Source: Geminocystis sp. NIES-3709
Lineage (GTDB): Bacteria; Cyanobacteriota; Cyanobacteriia; Cyanobacteriales; Cyanobacteriaceae
Length of the DNA stretch: 64,000 bases
NCBI RefSeq assembly: GCF_001548115.1
Contig: NZ_AP014821.1
Location: 3,599,262 to 3,663,261 of the forward strand
Reading direction: 5' to 3'
This document shows, piece after piece, positions 53,525-62,209 of this stretch. The translations under genes were made by a program, and so were the position numbers. Every line of letters begins with the position of its first letter. The stretch's first letter is position 1. Below the pieces are notes generated by a model, which saw only the letters and a list, made by a program, of their open reading frames with translations, did no database searches and was not told the origin of the DNA.

Positions 53525-55678
53525 ATGAAAGAAAATTTTTCTAGTTATTCTCATATCTTATTAAACCATGAAGATAATAATTTTTCTTCTGAGAATTTGA
53601 TTAATCACTTTCTAATTTTAGAAGAAAATACTTCTATTCAGCGACTTATTAAAACTATTTTATTAGACAAAAAAGAAACTTCGATCGGGCGTAGTGAAGA
53701 TAATGATATTATTTTATCATCTTTACAAGTATCCCGAAGTCACTGTTATTTAATTCAAGAACGAAACGAAGACACTAAGGGAATTTACTATATCATAATT
53801 GACGGAGACAAGCAAGGAAATATTAGTAATAATGGTTTAATTATTAATCAAAAAAAAGTATCAGAATCCTATCTTAAACATGGAGACATTATTGAGATTG
53901 GTTCAGAAGTAATCATGACATATTTTATTGATTATGAAGGAAAATTTCAAGAACAAAAAATTAAAATTATTGAGGAAACAAAGTTTAAAAAGTTAATGGT
54001 AGATACGTTATCTCACGATAATAAAGATAATGATGAAATCTTTGCTATTAAATCTCATAGTAATTATGATTATAGAGTAGATGAGCTTTTAAAATTTGCT
54101 TCGATCGTTAATCTTTCTCCACACCCCATTATTGAAATAGATATTATGGGAAATATTTTATTTGCTAATGCTTGTGCTAAGATAAATTTTCCTAATTTAT
54201 TAAAAGATAAATTAAATCATCCTCTCTTACAAAGTATTATTCCTTATCCAGAAACTATCAAAACTAATTTGTTTAAAAGAGAAGTAAAAGTAAATGACTT
54301 TTATTTTGAAGAGTATATTCATTATTTAAAAGATTTGAACTTAGTAAGATTATATATTTTTGACGTCACTGCAAGAAATAAACAAAAGGAAAACTTAAAA
54401 CAAATTTTAGATTATGATTTAAAAACTAAATTACCTAACTATCGTTTTTTTATTAAAACTCTACAAAAAACTTTAGCTAGTTATAAAAGAACAGAACAAA
54501 AATTAGCAGTTATGCTAGTAGAAATTGATCAAATATATTTAGCAAAAGATACCCTTACAGAAAATACAGAAAATCATCTTTTAAAATATTGTTCAGAAAA
54601 ATTAACAAAAATATTTAGATTAGAAGATACTGTGGCTTATTGGCGAGAAAATCAATTTATCATATTATTATCCGAAATTAATGATATAAGCCAAATAGGC
54701 ACGATCGCAAAAAGAGTAATTAAATATCTAAACGAACCTTTTATAAGTAATAATAAAAAACTAAAACTTAACATAAATATTGGTATTTCTATTTATCCTC
54801 ATGATGATGAAAATGATACTAATTTAATCAGAAAAGCAGATCAAGCCTTAGCGATGAGTAAAAAATATGGAGAAAATCAATATTCTTTTTATAGTCCAAA
54901 AATTAATTATGAAAATCAAGAATTTATTAAAATCAAAAATGAACTTAATCATGCTCTAACTAATGAACAACTTACTATTTATTATCAACCAATTATTAAT
55001 CGTAATAATAGTATTGTTGCATTAGAAAGTCTCATTTATTGGCATCATCAATATAAAGGTTTAATTAGTTCTGAGTATTTTATGGATATTGCAGAAAATA
55101 TTGATTTAATTAATGAGATAACTTTATGGGTATTAGAGCGTATAATTTATGAAAAGTTAATAAATATTCATACTAAATTTTATGAAATGCCAATAGCTAT
55201 TAACGTTTCTCATAAACTATTTAAAGATAAAAAAGCCTTAAATAAATTCATTAAAGTTTTAGAACAAAGTCCAGAAATTGCTAAAAATATTATTATTGAA
55301 ATTCAAGAAATATCTTTGGTTGAAGATGAAGAATCTCGCAAATTTCTCAAAAAATTATTAAGTTTAGGAATTAAAATAACTCTCGATGATTTTGGTGTAC
55401 ATAATTCATCTTTTAATAATCTCAAAAAATTTCCATTTCACTATGTTAAGATAGCTCAAGATTTTGTGAAAAATATTAAAGATAATTCTCAAGATAAAGC
55501 GATCGTATCTGCAATTATTACTATGGCGAAGGGTTTTAATATGGAAGTAATTGCGGAAGGAATAGAAAATAATTTACAATGGATTATCACCCAAGAATTA
55601 GACTGTGAATATGGCCAAGGATATTTATTCTGTAAACCACTACCTTTTGATGAAATTAATCAACTATTAAATACTTAA
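53525..55678 (+). CDS. FHA-PAS-GGDEF-EAL protein with degenerate GGDEF
   Basis: 717 residues. FHA domain about 25-130 (TSIGRSEDNDIILSS, VSRSHCYL). PAS about 187-300 (LSPHPIIEIDIMGNILFANA). GGDEF domain about 305-460, but the signature reads YWRENQFIILL near residue 368 instead of GGDEF, so it should not make c-di-GMP. EAL domain about 470-715: ALESLIYWHH, INVSHKLF, IIIEIQEIS, LDDFG, VKIAQDFV, AEGIE and GQGYLF; mostly kept, with K-I-A where K-I-D is usual. Possible c-di-GMP phosphodiesterase or sensor steered by a phospho-threonine partner. Confidence 0.85.
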   Translation: MKENFSSYSHILLNHEDNNFSSENLINHFLILEENTSIQRLIKTILLDKKETSIGRSEDNDIILSSLQVSRSHCYLIQERNEDTKGIYYIIIDGDKQGNISNNGLIINQKKVSESYLKHGDIIEIGSEVIMTYFIDYEGKFQEQKIKIIEETKFKKLMVDTLSHDNKDNDEIFAIKSHSNYDYRVDELLKFASIVNLSPHPIIEIDIMGNILFANACAKINFPNLLKDKLNHPLLQSIIPYPETIKTNLFKREVKVNDFYFEEYIHYLKDLNLVRLYIFDVTARNKQKENLKQILDYDLKTKLPNYRFFIKTLQKTLASYKRTEQKLAVMLVEIDQIYLAKDTLTENTENHLLKYCSEKLTKIFRLEDTVAYWRENQFIILLSEINDISQIGTIAKRVIKYLNEPFISNNKKLKLNINIGISIYPHDDENDTNLIRKADQALAMSKKYGENQYSFYSPKINYENQEFIKIKNELNHALTNEQLTIYYQPIINRNNSIVALESLIYWHHQYKGLISSEYFMDIAENIDLINEITLWVLERIIYEKLINIHTKFYEMPIAINVSHKLFKDKKALNKFIKVLEQSPEIAKNIIIEIQEISLVEDEESRKFLKKLLSLGIKITLDDFGVHNSSFNNLKKFPFHYVKIAQDFVKNIKDNSQDKAIVSAIITMAKGFNMEVIAEGIENNLQWIITQELDCEYGQGYLFCKPLPFDEINQLLNT

Positions 55679-55679
55679 A

Positions 55680-56291
55680 ATGACTAAAAAATATGCTCCA
55701 GCTACCACAAGAAATTCTCTCCCTATTTTAAATGTACTAAAAAAAATCATTTCTCCAAGTGGCAACATACTAGAAATAGCTAGTGGGACAGGAGAACATA
55801 GTGTATTTTTTGCACCGCACTTTCCTCAACAACAATGGATTTCTTCTGATAAACAACAGGAATGTTTAAGTAGTATTGAGGCTTGGAAGGCAGATTGTGT
55901 TACTAATAACTTACGATCGCCATTAAAAATAGACGTAATGAAATCAAACTGGCATCAAGAGTTAACACAAGAAAATATCAACACAATTATCTGTATCAAT
56001 ATGATTCATATTTCACCTTGGGAGGCTTATTTAGGATTGATGGAAGGTGCAAACAAAATTTTGTCGATCGATGGCATAGTATATTTATATGGTGCTTATA
56101 AAATCAATAATCAACACACAAGTTTAAGTAATCAAGAATTTGATTTTTATTTAAGAAGTCAAAACTCCTCTTGGGGAGTGCGAAATTTAGAAGATGTGGT
56201 GAAAGTAGCAGAAAATAATGGATTTTGTTTAGAGGAAAAAATAGCGATGCCGAGTAATAACTTTTCTCTAATTCTTCGCAAACATAAGTAG
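55680..56291 (+). CDS. DUF938-type SAM-dependent methyltransferase
   Basis: 203 residues. RNSLPILNVLKKIISPSGN followed by the SAM motif ILEIASGTGEHSVFFAPHFP and WISSDKQ, then ICINMIHISPWEA. Starts one base after the stop of the EAL gene, so the two are tightly coupled. Substrate unknown. Confidence 0.82.
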   Translation: MTKKYAPATTRNSLPILNVLKKIISPSGNILEIASGTGEHSVFFAPHFPQQQWISSDKQQECLSSIEAWKADCVTNNLRSPLKIDVMKSNWHQELTQENINTIICINMIHISPWEAYLGLMEGANKILSIDGIVYLYGAYKINNQHTSLSNQEFDFYLRSQNSSWGVRNLEDVVKVAENNGFCLEEKIAMPSNNFSLILRKHK

Positions 56292-56361
56292 GAAACTTTT
56301 GTCAACTAAAAGCGTCATTGGTATAGAATTACTCAAATTTAGTAACCCATTCTTAAATACT

Positions 56362-57276
56362 ATGAAAAATCAATCTTTACTTATTTCGATCGCATTATTA
56401 ACCACATTATCCTTAAGCACTTATATTAAACCTTCTCAGGCAGATATGACAATGGACTCCACCCAAATGGAGGTAATAGAAACTATAGGTGATACCAGTG
56501 CAAACTCTTTAGATTGGAATGGAGTTTATCAAGGTATTGTTCCCTGTGCTAGTTGTGAAGGAATAAAAACTACTTTAACACTTAATGAAGATCTTTCTTT
56601 TGTAATGTCAAGACAATATTTAGGCAAAAGCGAAGAAGTATTTGAGATAAAAGGTACTTTCAAATGGAATGAAGCAGGAAATACGATCTCTTTAGACGGT
56701 ATTAAAGACGCACCAAATCAGTTTCTCGTAGGAGAAAATATATTATTTCAACTAGATATGGAAGGTAATAGAATTACAGGAGATTTAGCCGAAAAATATA
56801 TGTTAACAAAGGTTGAAGAAGCCCAAAGTGGCGAAACAACAGAAACTATGGATAAATCTGAAAATAGTGAAGATGAAGAAAAAACCGAAAATATGGAAAA
56901 TTCAGAAAGTCAAGAAGTTAGTTTAATCAATACTCGTTGGGAATTGGTGGAAATTATGGGTAAACCAGTAACAAAAACCGAAAATCAAAGACAAGCTATC
57001 TTTATGATGTTTAGTAATACTGATGACAATAACCGAGTCAATGGTTTTGGAGGCTGTAATAATTTTATGGGGGGCTTTGAAATGAAAGAAGGTAATAGAA
57101 TTAATTTTGAGCAAATGGCTTCTACCATGATGGCTTGTGAAAATATAGAAATGGAAACGACTTTTATGGAGACTTTACAACAAATTGATAATTATACCAT
57201 GAAAGACAATGTTTTAAGTCTTAATCGTGCTAAAATGGCTCCCCTGTTAAAATTTACTGCCATTGCAGATAAATAA
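56362..57276 (+). CDS. Exported NlpE-N plus META domain protein
   Basis: The ATG at 56362 is chosen because it gives a signal peptide (MKNQSLLISIALLTTLSLS... cut after PSQA); a TTG at 56299 would add 21 residues. An NlpE N-terminal domain follows (WNGVYQGIVPCASCEGI, with C-x-x-C), then an acidic Glu/Ser linker, then a META/HslJ domain (TRWELVEIMGKPV; NGFGGCNNFMGGF). Similar proteins serve in envelope stress or copper handling. No lipobox cysteine seen, so likely soluble periplasmic. Confidence 0.8.
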   Translation: MKNQSLLISIALLTTLSLSTYIKPSQADMTMDSTQMEVIETIGDTSANSLDWNGVYQGIVPCASCEGIKTTLTLNEDLSFVMSRQYLGKSEEVFEIKGTFKWNEAGNTISLDGIKDAPNQFLVGENILFQLDMEGNRITGDLAEKYMLTKVEEAQSGETTETMDKSENSEDEEKTENMENSESQEVSLINTRWELVEIMGKPVTKTENQRQAIFMMFSNTDDNNRVNGFGGCNNFMGGFEMKEGNRINFEQMASTMMACENIEMETTFMETLQQIDNYTMKDNVLSLNRAKMAPLLKFTAIADK

Positions 57277-57353
57277 AATTAATTAACTTTAATCCCTTCT
57301 CTATGAGGAGGGGAATAATCAAAAAATTATAACTTACTTGTGCGAATACCCAA

Positions 57354-57938
57354 ATGTCAAATCGATCGAATATTCCTTCAGATTTTCTCCGTGAGATTCC
57401 CCACAATCTCCCCATTCCCGTCGATGATAATGCTTGTTTTCACTTAATAGGCTTATTATTACCTAATATAAATCTAACTTCGACTTCTGGAAACGCTGTT
57501 AATCTTTCTAAAATTAATGGCTTAGTCGTCATTTATTGTTACCCCATGACAGGTAAACCCAATCAAACTCTTCCTCAAGGATGGATTTTAATACCGGGTG
57601 CGGCAGGTTGTACACCTCAATCGTGTTCATTTCGAGATCATTATCAAGAATTGATAGACTTAAATGTTAAAATATTTGGAATTAGCACTCAATCTAGAGA
57701 TGATCAATTAGAAGCAGTTAATCGTCTCCATTTACCATTTGAACTTTTAAGCGATGTTTCTTTGAATTTTGCAAATGCTCTCAAATTACCTACATTTGAA
57801 GTAGAAGGAAGACAACTTCTTAAGCGTGTAACTATCATCGCTAAAAATGGTCAAATTCTCAAATATTTTTATCCAGTATTTCCTCCCGACAAAAATATAG
57901 ACGATGTTTTACTTTGGTTAAGAGAAGAAAAATTTTAA
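57354..57938 (+). CDS. BCP/PrxQ-type peroxiredoxin
   Basis: Thioredoxin-fold peroxidase. VVIYCYPMTGKPNQT then GAAGCTPQSCSFRDHY, where the first Cys is peroxidatic and the second, five residues on, resolving, as in BCP/PrxQ. FGISTQSRDDQLEAVNRL and LPFELLSDVSLNFA continue the family pattern. 194 residues, longer than minimal BCP. Detoxifies peroxides; reductant unknown. Confidence 0.8.
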   Translation: MSNRSNIPSDFLREIPHNLPIPVDDNACFHLIGLLLPNINLTSTSGNAVNLSKINGLVVIYCYPMTGKPNQTLPQGWILIPGAAGCTPQSCSFRDHYQELIDLNVKIFGISTQSRDDQLEAVNRLHLPFELLSDVSLNFANALKLPTFEVEGRQLLKRVTIIAKNGQILKYFYPVFPPDKNIDDVLLWLREEKF

Positions 57939-57943
57939 TTTAA

Positions 57944-58108
57944 TAGGACTTACGGATTGACAAAAAAGGAAAAATATGTTCATCTAATTTTAATCTGATT
58001 AGAAACCAAGTAATTTTTTAATAAATTATGCAGGTAAATGATTCATAATAAAAGAACAAATTATTTCATTAAACATATTTTTCCTTTTTTGTCAATGCGT
58101 AAGTCCTA
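57944..58108. repeat. MITE with 37-bp inverted repeats
   Basis: 165 bp. The left end TAGGACTTACGGATTGACAA continues through AAAAGGAAAAATATGTT; the right end is its inverse with one mismatch over 37 bases. TA at each outer edge fits a Tc1/IS630-type target. Interior is AT-rich without an ORF. Probably mobilised in trans by a related IS not present here. Confidence 0.85.
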
Positions 58109-58148
58109 AATTATTGGTAAACGTAAAGTATGTTAAATTAACTTTTTT

Positions 58149-59576
58149 TTAACTTGCCCATTCTTTCGCCCAAGCTAAATTTTCTTGCACTATTTTTAAA
58201 TGGGGGGCTTCTGAGTATAGACGCAATAGAGGCTCAGTACCACTAAAACGAATTAATAACCAGCTTTCATCTTCAAGACGATATTTATAACCATCAATAG
58301 CGAGACAATCTACCACTTTTTTCCCGGCAATTTGTTTTAGGGGAGTTGTTTCCAGCTTTTGTTGTAGTTGATTTTTGTGATCAAGATTTGCTAGGGTTAT
58401 ATCAATACGATCGTAACCAGAATTAAAGTTAACTTGTTGTTGTAAATTTGTATAGAGTTCTGTTATGTCTTTCCCTGACTCCACTACTGCTTCTAATACA
58501 TACAAAGCAGAAAGCAAAGCATCTCGCTCTGGGATATGACTACTATAGCCTACTCCTCCTGATTCTTCTCCTCCGACTAACACCTGATGGGTTAACATTC
58601 TCTCGGCAATATATTTATAACCGATGGGAGTTTCAAACAACGGCACGTTGAACAATTGAGCAATTTTGGGAATTAAATCTGAACCGCTTACGGTTTTCAC
58701 AATCTCTCCTTGTAGCTTTCTTCTTGTGGCTAAATGTTCAATTAAAATGGGGATTAAAATTTGAGTACTACAAAAATTTCCTTGACTGTCCACTGAAGCG
58801 ATTCGGTCGCAGTCTCCATCAAATACTAAACCGATTCTAAGACTATCGGGATGACTTTTTGAGATTTCTTTGATTTTACGAAATAAATCGGCTATATAAC
58901 GTGGTAAAGGCTCAGGAGCACCATCTCCAAAAAGAGGATCTCTATCGGCATTAATTTCTTGTATATCACAATTCAATAAACGGCTTAACCCTGTAGAAGC
59001 GGCACCGTGCATAACATCAGCAATAATTTTTAGCTTACCAGACTCGATCGCACCTTTAATTAAGTCAATATTAACAAGCGATCGTAATTGATTACAATAG
59101 CTTTCCCAAGGATCAAATAATACTAAATTACCTTTTTTCTCAGAGATAGCAATATCCAAATTTAACCGTGATTCAATTTTAGCCGTAACATCTTCCGATA
59201 CTGAACCACCAAAACCCCCTTTCACCTTTAAACCCAAGTATTTCGCAGGATTATGACTAGCAGTTAGTACCAATGCACCAAGTGCATTATTTATTTTTGC
59301 AGCCCAACTAAAAGCGGGAGTAGGAGCAAAACTTTCCGATAATAGTACATCAAAACCTGATTCTTGTAAAGCCTGTGCCACTATCAACCCGAAATCTTCT
59401 GCCATAAAACGTCGATCGAAACCCACAATCATTAAATTAGAATTAGGGTTATATTCTCGTAAAACCTCAGCACAAATAGGTGCCAGTTTAGCAACACGCT
59501 CAAACGTAAAATCAGCAGCAATTACACCGCGCCAACCATCCGTACCAAATTTAATCGGATTAACTTGAAAAGACAT
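58149..59576 (-). CDS. Phosphoglucomutase/phosphomannomutase family protein
   Basis: 475 residues with all alpha-D-phosphohexomutase motifs: KFGTDGWRGVIAADF, the phosphoserine loop TASHNPAKYLGLK, metal-binding DGDCDRIA, sugar-binding GGEESGG and phosphate-binding RFSGTEPLLRL. Interconverts hexose-1-P and hexose-6-P and so feeds nucleotide-sugar and glycogen synthesis. Whether glucose or mannose is preferred cannot be told. Confidence 0.9.
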   Translation of the reverse strand: MSFQVNPIKFGTDGWRGVIAADFTFERVAKLAPICAEVLREYNPNSNLMIVGFDRRFMAEDFGLIVAQALQESGFDVLLSESFAPTPAFSWAAKINNALGALVLTASHNPAKYLGLKVKGGFGGSVSEDVTAKIESRLNLDIAISEKKGNLVLFDPWESYCNQLRSLVNIDLIKGAIESGKLKIIADVMHGAASTGLSRLLNCDIQEINADRDPLFGDGAPEPLPRYIADLFRKIKEISKSHPDSLRIGLVFDGDCDRIASVDSQGNFCSTQILIPILIEHLATRRKLQGEIVKTVSGSDLIPKIAQLFNVPLFETPIGYKYIAERMLTHQVLVGGEESGGVGYSSHIPERDALLSALYVLEAVVESGKDITELYTNLQQQVNFNSGYDRIDITLANLDHKNQLQQKLETTPLKQIAGKKVVDCLAIDGYKYRLEDESWLLIRFSGTEPLLRLYSEAPHLKIVQENLAWAKEWAS

Positions 59577-59749
59577 AAATAATAATTAGGAATTAAGGTG
59601 ATTTCTGACAATAAATATATCATTTTGCCCCCCTAACTCCAGTAAAAAATGCACAGTAGTTTGATTCTATTTGTTGATGTAGTAGATATTATTCTTTGAT
59701 TTTTATAGCTTTCTGCTTTATTCAGCCAACTCTAATAACTTCTTATTTT

Positions 59750-60682
59750 TTACTCAAATTCTTCTTTTAATTCTCTTGCCATAAGATTTTTGACAGCTTC
59801 TTGAGGAGAAATTTTTTCCCTTAATAATAAATAAATTTGATAGGTTATGGGTACAGAAATATTTTGTTGTTGCGCTAATTTTATCAATACATTGGTTGTA
59901 TTTACCCCTTCTGCGGTACCTTCTAATTGTGCTAAAATTTCCTCAAGATTTTTTCCTTTTCCTAACCCAAAACCCACTTGATAATTGCGGGATAATGGAC
60001 TATCACAGGTAGCTAATAAGTCTCCTAATCCTGATAAACCGAAAAACGTGTCTATCTGTGCTCCTAATTTAACTCCTACTCTTATCATTTCAGGCAATGC
60101 TCTTGTTAGTAAAGCCGCTTTCGCATTTGTACCCAATTCTAACCCATCACATACCCCAGATGCGATCGCCATAACGTTTTTAAGTGTACCACCTAATTCT
60201 GTACCAATGGGATCATCATTAACATATACTCGAAAAATATCAGAAGCAAAAACACTTTGTACTAACTCTGCCGCTTTATTATTCTGACTAGATACCACTG
60301 TTGCCGCCGGTAAACCTTTTTGAATTTCTTTTGCTAAATTAGGGCCAGATAATACTACGATAGAATGATTAGGGAAAGCAGTTTGCCAAATTTGGGAAGG
60401 AGTATGAGTGGTTTCTAAATCTAATCCTTTCGTAGCCGTAACGATTATTGTCTCTGATTTTAATTCTAGCGTTTGTAATTGTTGAAGAATATCTCTAACT
60501 CCCTTCATCGACACTGCCGAGATAAGAATATCCGTATTTTCTGTCATGGTAGCTAAAGATTTTGTTACAGTACGACTCCATAATTGATAGTCATAATTCG
60601 ATCGAGTTAATAAGTAACCAATAGTGTTACCCCATGCACCGCCACCAATGATAGTAATTTTTGGATTATTTGTCATCGTCAA
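59750..60682 (-). CDS. gpsA: Glycerol-3-phosphate dehydrogenase [NAD(P)+]
   Basis: Makes sn-glycerol-3-phosphate for membrane lipids. IIGGGAWGNTIGYLL (nucleotide binding), VLSGPNLAKEIQKGLPAA, LKNVMAIASGVCDGLELGTN with catalytic lysine, and FFGLSGLGDLLATCDSPLSRN. 310 residues. Expected ATG region MTMTNNPKITIIGGG leaves a second start two codons in. Confidence 0.95.
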   Translation of the reverse strand: MTMTNNPKITIIGGGAWGNTIGYLLTRSNYDYQLWSRTVTKSLATMTENTDILISAVSMKGVRDILQQLQTLELKSETIIVTATKGLDLETTHTPSQIWQTAFPNHSIVVLSGPNLAKEIQKGLPAATVVSSQNNKAAELVQSVFASDIFRVYVNDDPIGTELGGTLKNVMAIASGVCDGLELGTNAKAALLTRALPEMIRVGVKLGAQIDTFFGLSGLGDLLATCDSPLSRNYQVGFGLGKGKNLEEILAQLEGTAEGVNTTNVLIKLAQQQNISVPITYQIYLLLREKISPQEAVKNLMARELKEEFE

Positions 60683-60748
60683 TAATTAATGTTTTTTATT
60701 CCTAGTGATTTTAGGCGAATATCATTCCCCCTACAAATTCCCGATTTC

Positions 60749-61087
60749 TCATTCTTCTTCTTGCACTTGTTGAAAAATTTTAGCCGCAAACTCAGGATTT
60801 TCTCGCATTCGTCGAAATAATAAGGGCATATTCTGATAATGTTGCTTCATTAACTGTTCATCTTCTGAAGGAATCCTCCCCGCCAAAAAAATTAACTCAT
60901 CCTCATCCAATTCTAAATAACGTGCTAACTGTCGAATTAACTCCTCTTTGGGGGCACCTCGATTATTTTCCCACTTAGAAAGATAAGTGTAATCAACCTC
61001 TAGGGCTTGTGCTAACTTTCTTTGACTATAACCTCTTTTTTTCCTTGCCTCTTTAATTAACTTGCCAAAATCAACGGTTTCTTGCAT
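60749..61087 (-). CDS. XRE-family HTH regulator
   Basis: 112 residues from the chosen ATG (MQETVDFGKL), which has a GGGA ribosome-binding site six bases upstream; the ATG at 61117 lies inside a promoter palindrome and has none. HTH: GYSQRKLAQALEVDYTYLSKWENNRG (residues about 18-45), then a helical C-terminus. Divergent from two coiled-coil genes and probably controls them. Confidence 0.82.
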   Translation of the reverse strand: MQETVDFGKLIKEARKKRGYSQRKLAQALEVDYTYLSKWENNRGAPKEELIRQLARYLELDEDELIFLAGRIPSEDEQLMKQHYQNMPLLFRRMRENPEFAAKIFQQVQEEE

Positions 61088-61110
61088 TTTTTCCCGACTT
61101 GAATAAAAAA

Positions 61111-61150
61111 TCAACATTTTGTTGACGAAAAAATCAACCTTAGTTATGAT
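61111..61150 (+). promoter_or_regulatory. Promoter and operator between the XRE gene and coiled-coil genes
   Basis: TTGACG (61122-61127) and TATGAT (61145-61150) with a 17-base spacer face the coiled-coil genes. The palindrome TCAACATTTTGTTGA (61111-61125) overlaps the -35 box; AATCAACC (61132-61139) and TTGAATAAAAAGTCAA nearby look like half sites. Likely XRE operator controlling both directions. Confidence 0.55.
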
Positions 61151-61188
61151 GATAATATCATGTTGAATAAAAAGTCAAGTTTACTATC

Positions 61189-62169
61189 ATGAGTCAAGCA
61201 CAGATACGAGAAACCAAAGAGCAAATAATGACGGCATTCGGAAAGTTATTTGTAGAATATCAACAAAAAGAGTCAAAAATTGAGACGAAAGAAGAAGCTG
61301 TTGAGAAAGAAAAGAATAAGGCTTTATTAGCGAAAGTTGCTGATTATACTGTTAATAATATTGTTAATAGTATGGCAACATTGCAGTTAGATTTTAGCAA
61401 TTTAACCAAAGAAATAGCTAATCGATTAGAGAATGAATCTAATGTTTTAACAGAACTAAAAAAAGCAATTATTGTTGAACAAGAAAAATTAACTCAATTG
61501 CAAAAAGTTCGCTTAGTTGCTGATGCTTTATATATCTTAAGACAAGAACATCAAGAAAGAATTAAAATTCTTGAAAATTCAACTCAAAATACTTTAGATA
61601 ATATTACTCAACAACAAGAAAAATATCATAAAAATTGGGAAAAAGAACAAACAGAATTTGATTTAAAAATTGCTGAAGAATCCGCTTTATTAATTCAACA
61701 AAGAGAACAACAAGAAGCTGATTTTACCTATCAATTACAGATAGAAAGAAAAATCCAAATGGACGAGTATGAAGAAGCGAAAAGACTCCAAGAAAGAGAG
61801 TTAGCTTTAGCCAATCAAGATAAAAATAAATCATGGGAAGAAAGAGAAACTATTTTGGCTAATCAAGAAGAAGAATTTACCCTAAATCAAGAGAAAATAA
61901 CTGGTTTTGAAGAACAGATTAAAACAGAGGTAAATAAAGCTCGTAGTGAAGCTATTAAAGAAGCCGATCGAGAAGCACAAATTAAAGCTAATTTAATTGA
62001 AAAAGAATGGGAATCGACTAAACAAGGTTATGACTTTAAGATACAGTCTTTGGACGCAAAAATTCAACAACAAAATCACCAAATAGAAGAAATTATTACT
62101 CAGTTAAAAGAAGTGACAAATCAAGCTCAAAACTTAGCTTTAAGAGCTTTTCAACCTAATAATAACTAA
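61189..62169 (+). CDS. Coiled-coil protein, 326 aa
   Basis: Almost wholly helical, Glu/Lys/Gln rich, heptad-like, no cysteine or signal peptide. Residues about 50-100 (YTVNNIVNSMATLQLDFSNL; LTELKKAI) align with residues about 75-125 of the next protein; both also share a C-terminal end (QAQNLALRAF versus QVQDLAIKAI). So the pair are paralogs. Resembles cytoskeletal or structural coiled-coil proteins of cyanobacteria, but no family was recognised. Confidence 0.75.
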   Translation: MSQAQIRETKEQIMTAFGKLFVEYQQKESKIETKEEAVEKEKNKALLAKVADYTVNNIVNSMATLQLDFSNLTKEIANRLENESNVLTELKKAIIVEQEKLTQLQKVRLVADALYILRQEHQERIKILENSTQNTLDNITQQQEKYHKNWEKEQTEFDLKIAEESALLIQQREQQEADFTYQLQIERKIQMDEYEEAKRLQERELALANQDKNKSWEERETILANQEEEFTLNQEKITGFEEQIKTEVNKARSEAIKEADREAQIKANLIEKEWESTKQGYDFKIQSLDAKIQQQNHQIEEIITQLKEVTNQAQNLALRAFQPNNN

Positions 62170-62209
62170 GGGTAATTTTCACTAAATATTAATAATTTTG
62201 AGGTAAAAT

